Below, piece after piece: positions 44,158 to 57,080 of a DNA stretch of 64,000 bases. The notes below the pieces were generated by a model. That model was not told the DNA's origin. It saw nothing but the letters and a program-made list of their open reading frames with translations, and did no database searches. Every line of letters starts with the position of its first letter. Positions within the stretch are counted from its first letter, which is position 1. This DNA is from Sciurus carolinensis (lineage: Eukaryota > Chordata > Mammalia > Rodentia > Sciuridae): positions 57,623,998 to 57,687,997 of the forward strand of contig NC_062223.1 of NCBI RefSeq assembly GCF_902686445.1, read 5' to 3'. The translations under genes were made by a program, and so were the position numbers.

Positions 44158-45034
44158 ACCATGTAACAAACCATGTGACAATCCATTTATCCCGCTTGAT
44201 GTTCTCTGAGTTCTTGTATCTGTGCATTTTTGTCTGACATTAATTTTGGGAAATTTTGTCATTATTACTTCAAATATTTCTTATGTTCCTTTCTCTCTCT
44301 TCCTCCTGGCATTCTCATTGTGTGTAATTGAACAATTTTGTCATTGTCTCATAGTTATAGGATATTCTGTTCCATTTATTTTCAGTCATTTTTCTCTCTG
44401 CTTTTCGGTTTGGGAAGTTTCTATCAACAGATCCTCAAATTTATTGATTGTTTTCTCAGCTCTATCTAGTCTACTAAGAAACCTATCAAAGATATTCTTC
44501 ATTTCTATTATAATGGGTTATATTTTAAATTTTTAACATTTCTTTTTGATTCTTTCCGAGAATTTCCATTTTCTGCTTACATTATCCATCTATTCTTAGA
44601 TATTGTCTACATATTCCCCTAGTGCCCTTGGTATATGAATCATAGTTACTTTAAATTCCTAGTCTGATAATTCCAATCTCTGTTGTAACTGATCCTGTTT
44701 CTGATGCTTGTTCTGTTTCTTCAAACTCTGTTTTTTATGCCTATTGGCATGCCTTTTAATTTTTTGTTGAAAGTCAGATATGATATACTCGAGTTAAATT
44801 AATTCAATACTGGTTCCCAGAGTCTTCTCTCATGAGTTTTTGCCCCAGCAAAGTACGGTTCTTTAAATCCACCTACCTATCTCTGCAATTTGAATGCAGC
44901 AGTTTTTCCTGTGATAGCATTCTCAGTTGGATCTAAGAAGAGTTGTTAATTTTAGTTTGTTTAGCTTTTCACTTGTTGGATGGAGTGATAACTTCCAAGA
45001 TCCTTAAATCCTGGGCTAGAAGCCACAAGTCCCC
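44158..45034. mobile_element. About 0.87 kb insert of uncertain type inside the L1M
   Basis: The flanking L1M sequence is continuous in order across this block (CCAAACCAGAAACAAACC before, CAACTGATGCACGAATGGAC after). The insert has internal-repeat texture (TTGATGTTCTCTGAGTTCTT, TTTGTTTAGCTTTTCACTTG, ATCCTGGGCTAGAAGCCACA) that resembles an L1 or LTR fragment, but I cannot name it. Confidence 0.4.
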
Positions 45035-45432
45035 CAAATATTCTGCAACTGATGCACGAATGGACACTATGGTATTCATAAATCAAATACTACTCAGCAA
45101 CAAAAGCAAACACGCAATGAATGAATCAACAAGGATGAATCTAGAATACTCTAAACTAAGTGAAAGAAAACTAATTCAAAAGGCTGGATACTGTGTGATT
45201 CTACTGATATGACATTCTGGAAAAGGCAAAGTAGTTGGGATGGAGAACAGATCACTGGTTGCTGGAGTTAGGAATGGAAATGGATGTGACTACAAAGGGA
45301 CAGCACAACAGAATTTTGAGTGGTGGTGGAGCTGCTCTGTAGCTTGACTGTGGTGGTAGTTATGCAAGTTAGTTAGTAGTTAGTTAGTAGTTATGCATTT
45401 GTTAGGTTGCATTAAACTGTTCAATAAAAGCG
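45035..45432 (+). mobile_element. L1M-type fossil, 3' part
   Basis: ACTACTCAGCAACAAAAGCA, AACTAAGTGAAAGAAAACTA, TTCTGGAAAAGGCAAAGTAG and TCACTGGTTGCTGGAGTTAG follow the L1M 3' end. A degenerate TG/TA microsatellite (45,433-45,475) follows. Confidence 0.6.
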
Positions 45433-45475
45433 TATGTGTGTGTCGTGTGTGTATATATATACATATACAAATATA

Positions 45476-46780
45476 TTTAAATGGGTTTTGATTTCCATTA
45501 CAATGCCCCACCGGGTTGTCTACAGATTGTATTTAAAAGTTTCCTGTAGTGGAGAATTTACTTCTTTGAGATCACTGACCCCATTAATGCAGAGCTTCCC
45601 AATCACTGTACTGGAATGGGTTATAGGTTGCCAAGATATTAATCATCTCAGCCTTCAGGCAGGTGGGAGCCATTAGATTACTTTTATTCACAAAGACTGT
45701 AAAAATTATTTCACCTTCTATCATTACCATAAAATGAGAAATGATGCATCACCTTATTAAGACAGCTCAAAGATTTTCTCTTACATTGATAACAATATAA
45801 GCCTACCTGCCATTCTATCCTCACTAACCTTAGTTTTTCTTCATCTTGGAACAAATTTATTACCTCTTTATGTAAGAGAGTTCATCAGATATTTGGAGAT
45901 TTTCTATAATTTTTCATTTTCCAACCATCACTAATTCTTCTCTGAGTTCATATGTCTGATTCCTTGGGCTGTTTCTCACATGGCATATATTTAAGATTAT
46001 CTCTGGGCAGAATTTGACTTTCATTTTCAATATTCCCAATTACCACAATAGAGCATGACATTTAATTTGACTCAAAATCTACAAGGAAAGTTTCTTTTTT
46101 TAAAATTGGAACTGACCCCCTTATTCCTGTCTTCACACATTCAGCAAAGAATATATAATGTAATCTTTCTTTGCAAACTAAAAATATTACAAGGTCTCAT
46201 GGCCATCAAGTTTTGTGGTACCTCTACTGGCTCCATAATGTCTGAGAGTTTTTAAAGCACTGTTCAACAGTGCTGCGGGGGACCACTCACTAGAAAGAAT
46301 TAATAGACTTGAAACTTCACCAAATAAGTCAACAATAACCATACCACAACTCTTAGCATCATATTTCAGCATCTATAAAAGGATGTACAGCTATAAAAAG
46401 ATCCACAGTTGTCACACACTTGGCCCCTTTCCAGAACTATGTTATCCTGTGACCAGAGCTCCTTATTACCCTGATCACTTTCTCTCCAACAGTCTAGAGG
46501 TAAAGTCTTACCATCTTCTAGGAAACAGGAGACGTTACTATGTTTCAGTTAATCATCTTAGGACATTGTTCCTCAATGACAGTGTCTTACCATCTACTTA
46601 GTCCACATTCCATCTCATAGACCCCACCATAACAGTATATATACTCAGTGAAAAATGAATTTTACCTTCTGTGGGTTTATGGGACATTAGTTGAAATCTT
46701 GCAGTCTATGACAGTGCAAAAGTAGGTTTCAGAAATAGGGCTGAAATCTGCCAAACCAAAAACATCCCCTCAATGAATAT
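45476..46780. other. Intergenic DNA, no gene seen
   Basis: AT-rich DNA without a recognised repeat or exon. The frames at 45,434-45,676 and 46,383-46,601 have no domain. Confidence 0.45.
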
Positions 46781-46799
46781 TTGAAACATGTTCCAAATT

Positions 46800-49700
46800 C
46801 TGTAAACAAAAGACACAGACTGGAAGAATGAACTAAAAATCAGGACTCAACCGTATGCTGTTTACGAGGGACTCACCTTATACGAAAGACATCCAAAGGC
46901 TGAAAGGATGGGAAAGAACATGCAAATGGAGTCTGACAACAAGAGAAGTAGCTCTTCTAATACCCAACGAAGTAGAGTAAAAGCAAAATTAATCAGCAGA
47001 GACAAAGATCACTTCATACTGGTTAAGGGAATTTTCCAACAATAAGATACAATGATTGTATGTAAATATTTATGACCCTAATATTGGTGTGTCTCAGTAT
47101 ATAAAACAAACCCTGCTAAATATAAAGAATTAAACAGACCCCAATACAATTATACAAAGTGATTTTAACATATCTCTCTTATCAATAGATAGGTCATCCA
47201 GACATAAACTATGCAAGACTCTTCAAAACTAAAAAATACTATTAATCATATGGACCTAATAGATACCTACAGAATATCTCATTCATCAAAAACTGAATTC
47301 ACTTTCTACTCAGCTGCACATGAGACCTTCTCTAAAATAGACCATATTTTAGGACACAAAGAAAATCTCAGCAAATACAAAAATATAGAGATAATTCCTT
47401 GTATTCCATTAGATCATAATATAGTGAAATTAGAAATCAATAAGAAAAAATAATATCAACACCTGGAGATTAAAACATACATTTTTGAATGAGGAATGGG
47501 TTATAGAGCAAATCAGGGAGAAATAAAATATTCTTAGAAACAAATGAGAACAGAGATGCAACATACCAAAATCTCTAGGACAGTATAAAGGCAGTTCTAG
47601 GAGGAAAGTTTATAGCATTGAGTACCTACATTTGAAAAATAGAAAGATCCTAAATAAATAACCTAATTATATCTCAAGGTCCTAGAAAAGAACGAACAAA
47701 CTAATTCCAAAATTAGAAGACAGAAAATAATTATGATCAGAGTTGAAATTTAGAATAGAAAAATAACACAAAGGATCAATAAAACAAATAGTTGGTTCTT
47801 TGAAAAGATAAAACAAGGTTGATAAACCCTTAGTCAAATTAACCAAAAGAGAGAAAAGAACCAAATTAACAAAATTAGAGATGAAAAAGAATATATCACC
47901 ACAGATACTTCTGAAATCCAGGGTAGAAACTGTTTTGAAAATTTATACTCCAAAAAACAGAAACATCTAGACTATATTAACAAATTTATAGACACACATG
48001 ACCTACCCAAATTGAACCATGAGGATGTAGAAAACCTAAAAAGACCCAGTTTCAAGCAATGAAAGACAGAAACAGCAATGAAAAACCTTCCAAGAAAGAC
48101 AAGTCCAGGACCAGAAGGATTCTCAACTAAGTTCTACCTAATTTTTAAAGAATAATTAATGCCAATCTTCCTTAAATTTTTAATGAAATAAAAAGATAAG
48201 GAACATTCCTAAATTCATCCTAGGAAGTGAGTATCACTCTGATACCCCAACCAGACAAAGACACATCAAGGAAAGAAAACCACAGCCCAATATCCCTGAT
48301 AAATATAGGTGTAAAAATCCTTAATAAAATATTGGCAAACTACATTCAAAACATATTAAGATCAAGTGGTTTTTATTCCATGGATGAAAAATTGGTTCAA
48401 CAGATACAAATTGACAAATGTAATTCACCCCATGAATAGAACTAAGGACAAGAATCCTTAGTCCCTTCGTAGACTAGATAAAGCTGAAGAAATAATCAGT
48501 GAACTTGAGGACCTGTCAACAGAAACTTCTCAAATTATCAGAAAAAAACTTTGAAAAATCTGTCACCTGTGCATGTTAAAAATGTTGGAGAAACTAGTGA
48601 TAGAAGGAACTTACCTCAACATTACAAAGCTATATACAAAAACACAAAGCCAACATCATACAAAAGGAGAAAACCTGAAAGCATTTTATCTTTTAAAATC
48701 AGGAACCAGATAAGGATGTTCACTCTTACCATTCTTATTCAACATAGTTCTTAAAACTAGCCAAAATTAATCAGACGAGAAGAAAATTAGAAGAATAGAA
48801 AAAGTCAAATTATTCTGTTTGCTGATGACATAATCTTATATCTAGAATATCTAAAACCCACCACCAGAAGTCTTCAAGCACTGATAAAGGAATTCAGGAA
48901 AAGTAGCAGGATACAAGATCAACATATGAAAACCAATAGCTTTTCTATACACCAATAATGAACCTGCTGACAAAGAAATCAGGAAAACTATTCCATTCAC
49001 AGTAACCTTAAAGAAAAAAAAACAAAATATTTGGGAATAAATCTAACTAATGGAGTAAATGAAAACTATAGAATACTTCAAGAAAAAAAAATTAAAAAGA
49101 TCTTAGAAGACAGAAAGACCTCCCATGTTTTTAAGCAGAATCAATATTGTTAAAATGGTCATCTTAGCAAAAGCATTATAGAGATTCAATTAGAATACAA
49201 ATGACATTCTTCACAAAACTAGAAAAAATAGTTCTAATATTCATTAGTAAGAAAAAAAGACCAGAATAGTCAAAGCAATACTGAACAAGAAGAAGCAAGA
49301 AGAGCAAAGCTGAAAGCATCACAATACAGGACCTCAAACTGTACTACAGAGCACAAATGGCATCTTCCTGGCACACACACACACACACAAAGACATATTG
49401 ACCAATGGAATAGAAGACAGAGAGAAAAACACACATAGATACAGTAATCTGATACTTGACAAAGGTGCCAAAAATATGTTGAAGAAAAGATGGTCTTCTA
49501 AACAAATGGTGCTGGGAAAAATGGATATCTATCTTTGAATGAAAACAGATCCTGATCTTTCATCTTATACAAAAGTCAACTTCAAGTGGATCGAAGATCT
49601 AGGAATTAGATCAGAAACTTTATAACTTCTAGAAGAAAACACAGGTTCCATAGTACAAAATATTGGCACAGGTACTGACTTCCTGAACAGACAAATTGAT

Positions 49701-50145
49701 GTTTAGAGCAGTGCATTTCACAAGAGCCAAGTTATGGAACCAGTCCAGGAGCCCATCAACAGATGAATGGAAAAAGAAAATATGGTATATATACACAATA
49801 GAATTTTATTCAGCCATACAGAAGAATGAAATTATAGCATTTGCTGGTAAATGGAAGGAACTGAAGAACTCCATGCTAAGTAAAATAAGCCAGACTCAGA
49901 AAGTCAAGGGTCAATGTTTTCTCTCATATGCAGAGGCTAGAACAAAATAAGAGTACAAAAGGTGGTGTGGGGGCAACTCCATGAAAATAGAGGAAGATCA
50001 GTGGAATAGAGGAAGGGAATTGAGGGAGAAGCAGGGGAGACAAGAAAAGGAAGGAATGAAACTGTCCAAATTATACTATGTACACATATGAATAAGACAC
50101 AGTGAATTCCACCTCTATGTATCTCTATAAAGCACAACTTAAAAA
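46800..50145 (+). mobile_element. Decayed 5'-truncated L1 with ORF2 remnants
   Basis: Scattered frames keep the ORF2 order: an endonuclease-like segment at 47,211-47,453 (KIDHILGHKENLSKYKNIEI), the reverse-transcriptase entry at about 48,095-48,440 (PGPEGFSTKF-like; [20 protein letters not shown]), the catalytic FADD-like block near 48,820-48,845, and the C-terminus at 49,696-49,950 (YTIEFYSAIQKNEIIAFAGK). Stops and frameshifts break it throughout. At about 49,697 the sequence jumps from an upstream ORF2 position to the C-terminal block, so several hundred bases are missing. A purine-rich 3' UTR follows at 49,955-50,145. It is dead. Confidence 0.8.
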
Positions 50146-50156
50146 AGAATATATAC

Positions 50157-50340
50157 CCCTTGACTTTAGAGGTAGATGCAGAAAGATCACAAGTTTGAGG
50201 TCACCCTTAGCAATTTAATGAGGCCCTAAACAACTTAGCAAGATCCTGTCTGAAAATATATAAAATAAAATAAAAAGGGTTGGGGATGTAGGTCAGTGGT
50301 AAAGTGCCTCTGGATTCAATCTTCAGTGCAAAAGAAAAAA
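50157..50340 (+). repeat. Composite B1-like + ID SINE between two L1 3' modules
   Basis: GAGGTAGATGCAGAAAGATC, CACAAGTTTGAGGTCACCC and CAAGATCCTGTCTGAAAATA form the left arm; GGTTGGGGATGTAGGTCAGT is the ID arm. It separates the L1 3' UTR from the related module at 50,345-50,535. Confidence 0.8.
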
Positions 50341-50344
50341 AAAG

Positions 50345-50535
50345 GCAAGCAATAAATAGAAGGATGAGCAGCAGAATAGAGGAAGTGGATCAGGGGCTGA
50401 GAGAAGGGGAGGGAGAGAGGAAGTACTAGGGACTCAAATGGAGCAAATTATAGTCCATGCATGTATGATTATGGCAAAATGAACTTCACAATTACATATA
50501 ACTATGATGTACTAATAAAAACATAAAAAGAAAAA
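50345..50535 (+). mobile_element. L1 3' UTR module B
   Basis: A purine-rich stretch (GAGAAGGGGAGGGAGAGAGG) is followed by CCATGCATGTATGATTATGG, AAAATGAACTTCACAATTAC and a TACTAATAAAAAC tail. The same module occurs antisense at 56,725-56,950. Confidence 0.55.
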
Positions 50536-50544
50536 TGACTGTTA

Positions 50545-51423
50545 AGAAAATGAGAAAAATGCTTGTAAAACACATATCTGATAAAGGTCTGTGATTCAAA
50601 ATACACAAATAACCCTTAAAATTCAACGAGTATAAAACAAAAAACCCAATTAAAAAAGTGGACAAAAGACACCTGACCAGAGAGTTCACCAAAGACATAC
50701 AGATAAAAAATATGAAAAGATGTTCAATATTATATGTCATTAGGAAACTGCAAATTCATGTAGTAAGATCCCACTACAAATCTATTAAAATGGATAAAAT
50801 CTAAAACACTGACAACACCAAAAGCTGATGGGGATATAGTGTAACAAGAAGTTTCATTTATTGATGACAGGAATACAATATGGTACCACCAACTGGAAGA
50901 CAGTTTAGCAGTGTCTTGCAAAATTAGTATCTATTCATATGATCCAGTATTTGAGCTTTTTTGTATTTACCCAAGTGAGTTGTATCAAAAAAAAAAGTGT
51001 GCATGAATGTTTATAGCAGCTTTATTTTTAATTTCCCAAACTTGAAAGTAACTAAGATGTCCTTCAACAGTTGAATGGATAAAAAAAAAATCTGTGGCAT
51101 AATCAGGCAATGGAGAATTTTTCAGCAGTAAAAAGAAACTATCAAGTCATGAGAAGACCTACTAAAGTAGAGAAAGGCAATCTGGAATGGTATATAATAC
51201 AAGACTCCAACTACATGACATTCTGGAAAAAAAAAAAAAAACTTTTTTGAAGAAGGTAAAAAGATGAATGGTTGCCAGGGTTAGTGGGGAAGAAGAGCTG
51301 AATAGGTAGAGCACAAAGGATTTTTAAGTCAAAGAAACTACTCTGTATGATATTGCAATGGTGGATGCATGTTCCTATATGCTTGTCCAAACCCACAGAA
51401 ATAAACAACAGAAAGAGTAAACT
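50545..51423 (+). mobile_element. Second L1M-type fossil, up to the SINE insertion
   Basis: GGACAAAAGACACCTGACCA, ACCAAAGACATACAGATAAA, CAAAAGCTGATGGGGATATA and GGTTGCCAGGGTTAGTGGGG follow the L1M ORF2-end to 3' UTR order. It resumes after the SINE at about 51,630. Confidence 0.65.
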
Positions 51424-51628
51424 CTAAACCAGGTGCAGAGGCACGTGCCTATAATCTGTTACCTGGGAGGCTGACGTAGGAGAACCACAGGTCAAGCCCA
51501 ATCTCCGTAACTTAGCAAGACTCTGTTTCAAAAATAAAATAAAAAGGGCTAGGGATGTAGTTCAGTGGTAGATGCTTGTTTAGCATGTGTGAGACCCTGG
51601 CTTCCATCTTTCATACAAGGGTGGGAAG
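51424..51628 (+). repeat. Composite SINE inserted in the L1M 3' UTR
   Basis: CCAGGTGCAGAGGCACGTGC, GGGAGGCTGACGTAGGAGAA and CAAGACTCTGTTTCAAAAAT are the left arm; GGCTAGGGATGTAGTTCAGT and box-B-like ACCCTGGCTTCCATC are the ID arm. L1M sequence flanks it on both sides. Confidence 0.82.
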
Positions 51629-51870
51629 AGAAACCAGTGAAGTCTAATATAAACTATGAACTTTGGGTGGTAATGATGTGTCACTACAGGTTCACTAACT
51701 CTACAAAATGGACTTCTCTGGTGTGGAATGCTGATATTGGGGGAGGATGTGTGTTGGTGGGTGAGGGTGTGTGGTAAGGGATATATGAGGATGCTATGTC
51801 TTCCACTCAATTTTGCTGTGAATCTAATATTTTCCTGAAAAAGTAAAGACTATCTTTAAAAAATGAGGAC
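51629..51870 (+). mobile_element. L1M 3' UTR end after the SINE
   Basis: ATAAACTATGAACTTTGGGT, GGTAATGATGTGTCACTACA, GATATTGGGGGAGGATGTGT and CAATTTTGCTGTGAATCTAA are the terminal L1M blocks, ending in an A-rich tail. Confidence 0.65.
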
Positions 51871-52029
51871 ATCATTTCAAAATGTTGGAGGGCTTTCTGT
51901 TTTCTTCTTACACAAAGGGGATTGTCATGGTATCTGGTAGGAGTCAGTGACACAGTGGCACATGCCACTTGAAGATTCTAATACTCTTTGGACCCAAGTC
52001 AGTTTGAATTCTGCCTTCCCTAAAGACCT

Positions 52030-52225
52030 GGCATTCATTCATTCAGTTCTGGGAAATGAACTACTACTGAGCCACATCTCCAGCCATTTTGATTTTATTT
52101 TTAAGACAGAATCTCACAAAGTTGCTTAGGTCCTCACTAAGTTGTTGGGGCTGGCCTTGAACCTGTGCTCCTCCTGCCTCAGTTTGTGGGATTACAGGCA
52201 TGCACCACTGTACCAGACAAGTCTT
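52030..52225 (-). repeat. Composite SINE, antisense
   Basis: GGGAAATGAACTACTACTGA, GCCACATCTCCAGCCATTTT, GAATCTCACAAAGTTGCTTA and GGGATTACAGGCATGCACCA show the reversed ID and B1-like arms. Confidence 0.85.
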
Positions 52226-55156
52226 AAGTTTTAAATTCAACATCCAAGCATCATCTTCTTCCTCTTCAAACTATCTTCAGGTGTGACCTGACCACTTTAC
52301 TCTCTCTCTTCCATCTTCATGAACCCAATAGATCAACTAATCTTTCTGAAACCTTTTTTTCTGATGTGTGGCCTACCAACTTCAAAAGAGTAGAGCCCTG
52401 ATGTTTTATCACCAAGGAGGGGGTTGTTGGTTGGCTGTTTTTGCTTGTTTTTGTTTTCCTTGTGTTTAGAGTTCTTACTTCATAATGTATCTTGTGCCAT
52501 TCCTTATACCCAAATTTTATGTAATAAGGCCATAAAAGGTCATAAGTATTTTTGAAATAGACTATCTGCCCTTGTTGAAAAAGGGCCATTCATACTCAAA
52601 GAGAAATAAAAATGTAGAATGCCTGAGTGGAAAGTAAGAATCATCAAATTATGAAAGTAGAAGACACCTTTGAAATCATTTCACGTAGCATGATTATTCC
52701 GTAAGTAAAGAAACTAGAAAGGGTACACAGTTAGTTAACAGCAAAGCTAGGGCCAGATACCTCTCACTGTTCAATCCAATCCAATCCAGTATTATTTCCA
52801 CTATCAGCACAGCATGAACTTTTTGGTAAAGCCAATAAAAGACTTCCAACCATTATAAAAATGCATTCAATCTTTATTTCAACATTTAAAAAATGAAGTG
52901 CCTATACTCTTAAATCAATAATGTTTTCTTACTGAGTTTGTGCTTTATCTCCTGATACTCTATCTTAGATATAATAGGAATTTTGCTCTCTCAAAATCAA
53001 AATTACTCAGATATATGAATAAATTCAAACAAAAATTTCAAATGCCATCAGGTGTCAAAACCAAAGACTCACCGATAAATAAGATTCTCATCATCCTTAG
53101 GTAGTTTATCATCTAATAAACCCAAAGGACCTGTGAATGACCAGCTGAAGTTCCCTGTAATAATCGTAAAAAGAATGCTTTGGGGACCCAGGGCAGAGAG
53201 TGATGCATCCTACTTGGAAAGAAGCAGGGGTGGAGGCAGCATGTGAGCTGCTCTTTGAAGGATGAGGAAGATTTAGGAGAGGGAGGAGGTCAAGGAGGTG
53301 GAGAACATTCCAGGCAGAGGACGGAACATGAGCAAAGCAGAGAGGCATGAAAGTGCTGGCTATTTTTGGAGAGAAGAGATTAGACTGAAGAGGTTGGAAG
53401 ATAGGATATAGGAAAGGAGAGGGGGAGAAGAAGTGGAAAGTTAATTTGGAATAAGATGAAGAAACTTGAATGCCGTGTCAAAATTTGAGCATGATCTCAA
53501 ACTAATAGATGCTAACAAAAGTCATCAAGTTGAAGGGTGCCATCATCAGCTCTGTTTCAAAAGATTCTGGTAGTGGTACTAGATTAGAGAAAGGTAAGGA
53601 AACTGGGTAGGGGGCTTCTGGAAAAGTCTAGCAAGACTAATTGTGTGACCTACTCTCTCAAACCAGGTTCTTATCTAGATCCTCTCTCTGGTCAGGAGAG
53701 AGAGAAAAACTGAGATAACGGTACAGAGAGAATCGATCACAAACTGAAGAGAGAATTAATCCTGGGATAGTTAAGCTGAGAAGCATTATGTAAGGAACAC
53801 TGTTATTCCAGAAAGCAATGAATGGCCACAGAAACAAGGACACCAATTTAAAAAATCTGGCTGATGTGAATAAGATATTTGGTTCATTAAGTCTCACTTT
53901 ATTTCAGTAAAGATGATGATATTTGTTTTTATTTCTTGGGAAATATAAATTAAATAAATAAATAAATGACCCATCTTGATGCACTTAGGTGTCACTTTGC
54001 CCATTTCTATGCCTTTCACAGATGGGACACATGGCCAGGAGCAACTTTTGAAAGGTAGGGTAGAGTTAGTTCTCTTTTAGAAATAAGAGCCAGTGACAAA
54101 TGTCAGACCACTGGTGCACAGCAACAGTGAAAAGCCCTAGATACTCTGAGAACTTGGCTGGCATGAATACATTATGATCCAATTATGTTTCTTTTCAGAG
54201 TGGTTTGGATGTGCAGATGGAAGCTGAGCTTCCTCGGCCTGCAAGCTCTTCTATAAAATATTCCTTCTTTTATTCAGCATGACTTAGAGCAACAAAGTTG
54301 GGGAGAGAGTGGGCAGCATTCAAGGAAACATGCAAAATAATAGAGTGTGAGGGAAAAAATTAGAACTTTTATTGTATTTATTTTTATCCTTTTTAGTGCA
54401 TAGTTTTGAATGTTTCATAATGTACATAAAATTACAGAAATACATTTATAAGTAAATAAATACATAAATATATACATGCAACATGTTGTGTATTGCTCAA
54501 AAATGTTTACTGAGAGGACTGATCAGATTTGGGGACCATTGTTGTAGAAGGGCATTAGAATTAAATCTGGGTTTATATTTCTCTGTCACCTTTGTGATGT
54601 ATACTTTCCGAAGGTTTTCTAATTTTTAGTTATTCTAGGGGAATGAAGAAGAGGAGGCGTGCATTCTAATCTAACGTTGCCAATGACTTGTTGTGGACTC
54701 AATATATGCCCTTGTGGGATTTACTTGGTTTTCATGAGTTGCATTTATTTCATTACTCACTCATACAATGGAGGGGTAATAATGCTTTCCTGACAAACTT
54801 ATTGTGAGGAGTAAAGAAACACAGTTTGTAATTTATCTCCCATTTCTTTCTGATTTGGGGTATAAAGGTAATGTTTCAAGGCATATGTCTTTAGATTTCC
54901 TTCACTGTGCCACCTTACTCTCTTGCCTGGCCTCCTTCATGACCTGTTTCTCAATGGCTTACTCATTTATGGCTTTCCTAGGAGAATGAGGCAGGAACAG
55001 TGGGTTGGAGTCTTAGCATTCATTCACTGAATGAATGACCAGTTAGTATTCAGTAAGAACCCTGCTATGTGTTCAAAGCATGCTTAGTAAACTCTATTCT
55101 TTTATCCAAAATAGATTTGGGGACTTCTTTATTTTGTCAGGGGAAGAAACTCAAGA
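52226..55156. other. Intergenic DNA with old repeats
   Basis: A MIR-like antisense fragment lies at 52,650-52,800. An ancient repeat of the same family as in E2F8 intron 4 lies at 53,195-53,355 (GAACATTCCAGGCAGAGGAC). A short (AAAT)n tract lies at 53,945-53,970 and an AT-rich block at 54,360-54,490. No gene seen. Confidence 0.5.
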
Positions 55157-55350
55157 GCAGTGCTATCCAACAGAACTTTCTGTAACGATGAACCTTTCTC
55201 TGTCTATGCTGTCCACTATGTAGGCACTAGTCACATATTGTCATTAAGCACTTGGAATGGGGTGACTGAGACTAAGGAACCAAATTCTTATTTAATTTCT
55301 ATTTGAATAGCCACATGCACTGGCTACTGTGTTGAAAAGCACAACCTAGG
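55157..55350. mobile_element. hAT-type MER DNA transposon fossil
   Basis: AGTGCTATCCAACAGAACTT, TATGCTGTCCACTATGTAGG, TGTCATTAAGCACTTGGAAT and AATAGCCACATGCACTGGCT match a common non-autonomous hAT-Charlie family. I do not assign a subfamily. Confidence 0.6.
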
Positions 55351-56640
55351 GATTGCCAGCAGACCATGGGACTCCAGAAAGAACTCAAGTAGAAAATAAA
55401 TTGGAAATAACACTGAAGAACAAATTAAGAGTGGCATCAACAAGTGAGAAGCTTTGAGGAATTCAAGAGAGAAAGCAGAAAGACATAGGTTACCAGAGAA
55501 AGATCTGATCACATGCAGCAGAACACTGTGGGGAGCTTGGAGCTGTTTCTGGGGCATTCCAAACTTGGAATCAGTGGACATACATGAGAGAGGGCTCTGG
55601 GCAACCACCAATATAATGCATGAGAAAATGGCTAGTAGCCTCCCTTATTTTGCAGTGTGGTCTAGGCTAAAGTGCTGGAAAGCCTGAGAAGCTTCCTGGA
55701 GAACCAGTGACCTCCAGAGGAACTGAAAGATTCCACCCCAGATGACAATTCCACAGCATACCACCAGCAGCATTCTCTATCCCTGCCCCACAATCACTGT
55801 GGGAAACCTTTAACCCACCAAGGGATGAACAAGAATTCTCAAATAAAATGATATTCATTTAACCAAGAATCCCAAATATATTTGACAAACCAGCACCACA
55901 AAAGAGAAACCCAATTCATCAAAAGAACCAATCCAAGAAAACAGAATTAATACAGCAAACCAAAGAAGCCTTTGCCTGAATGCGTGTAATTAATATCCTC
56001 AAAGAGACTCATGATAACATAGCATTCATAAAACAAGGATCACCTTATGAAAAAAAGCTTTAAAATTATAAGTGGAATTATTTAAAAATTAAAAGGTGAA
56101 GTGAGTTGAAGAATGCGTTTGGATGAAATACAAATGAGTTCTATGTAAGATTGAGATAAGGAATTCTTTTTTGGTATTGGAGATTGAACCCAAGGGTTCT
56201 TCACCACTGAGCTATATCCCCAGTAATTTTTATTTTTTATTTTGAGGCAGGGTCTTGCAAAGTTGTTGAGGCTGGACTTGGACTTTCAATCCTTCTGCCT
56301 CAGCATCTCAAGTTGCTGGTATTACAGGCATGTGCCACTGTACCCAGTAGAAATTCTTGAATACACATAAAAGGACAAAGAAGTTCTAACTTTTAATGAG
56401 AGTTACAAAGAGGAATTATTGAAAGAAATAATAAAAAAGTTTCCCAAAACTCAAAAAGTGTAAGTTTTCAGGTTGAAATGACCCACTAAATTTTAAGCAA
56501 AATAAATTTAAGAAGACCCTAGCTGAGAAAATTTTCATGAAACTTAAGAGAAGATCCTAAGGTGGAATAATACAGGAAAATAAACAAAACTGGTACCAGA
56601 ACCATTATCTACACTATTAGAATAAAAAAAAAGTTCTTTC
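55351..56640 (+). mobile_element. Probable old L1M internal fragment with a SINE inside
   Basis: A-rich sequence with blocks such as AAATATATTTGACAAACCAG, AAAAAGTTTCCCAAAACTCA and CTTAAGAGAAGATCCTAAGG resembles L1M internal sequence, but no frame survives. Boundaries are uncertain, and 55,351-55,850 may be unrelated. Confidence 0.35.
56168..56348 (-). repeat. Composite SINE, antisense
   Basis: GGTATTGGAGATTGAACCCA, CACTGAGCTATATCCCCAGT, GAGGCAGGGTCTTGCAAAGT and GGTATTACAGGCATGTGCCA give the reversed composite. AATTCTT on both sides is a possible short target-site duplication. Confidence 0.88.
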
Positions 56641-56724
56641 AAGTCCTGACCCCAAATTATTTTGAATCTAGACTCCTAAATTTGTGTGCATGTGTGCGTG
56701 TGTGGTATTCTTTATTTTTCTTTT

Positions 56725-56950
56725 TGCTTTCATTGGTGCATTATAGTTGCACATAATAGTTGGGTTCATTTTGACCAAATCATTCATGCATGGAATTTAT
56801 TTATTTATTTATTTATTTTTTACAGACTGCATTTTGAGTCATTGTACTCCATTTCAGTCCCCAGCATCCTCAATTTCCCTCCCCTCCTTCCTCCCCTATT
56901 CTGTTTCTTCTATTGTACTGGTCTACCTTCCACTCAATTATTTATTTATT
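56725..56950 (-). mobile_element. L1 3' UTR module B, antisense
   Basis: On the minus strand a purine-rich stretch is followed by CCATGCATGAATGATTTGG, AAAATGAACCCAACTATTAT and AACTATAATGCACCAATGAA. An (ATTT)n tract at 56,796-56,820 interrupts it. Confidence 0.55.
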
Positions 56951-56954
56951 TAAA

Positions 56955-57080
56955 ATATTTTTTTAGATATTGATAGACTTTTATTCATTTATTTATTTAT
57001 GGTGCTGAGAATCAAACCCAGTGCCTCACACATGCTAGGCAAGCACTCTACTACTAAGCTGTAACCCCAGTCCCTCTTTA
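56955..57080 (-). repeat. ID-type SINE, antisense, between two L1 3' modules
   Basis: Minus strand: CTGGGGTTACAGCTTAGTAG, box B GGGTTTGATTCTCAGCACC, then an AAATAAATAAATGAATAAAA tail. This is a different SINE type from the one at the equivalent junction near 50.2 kb. Confidence 0.85.
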
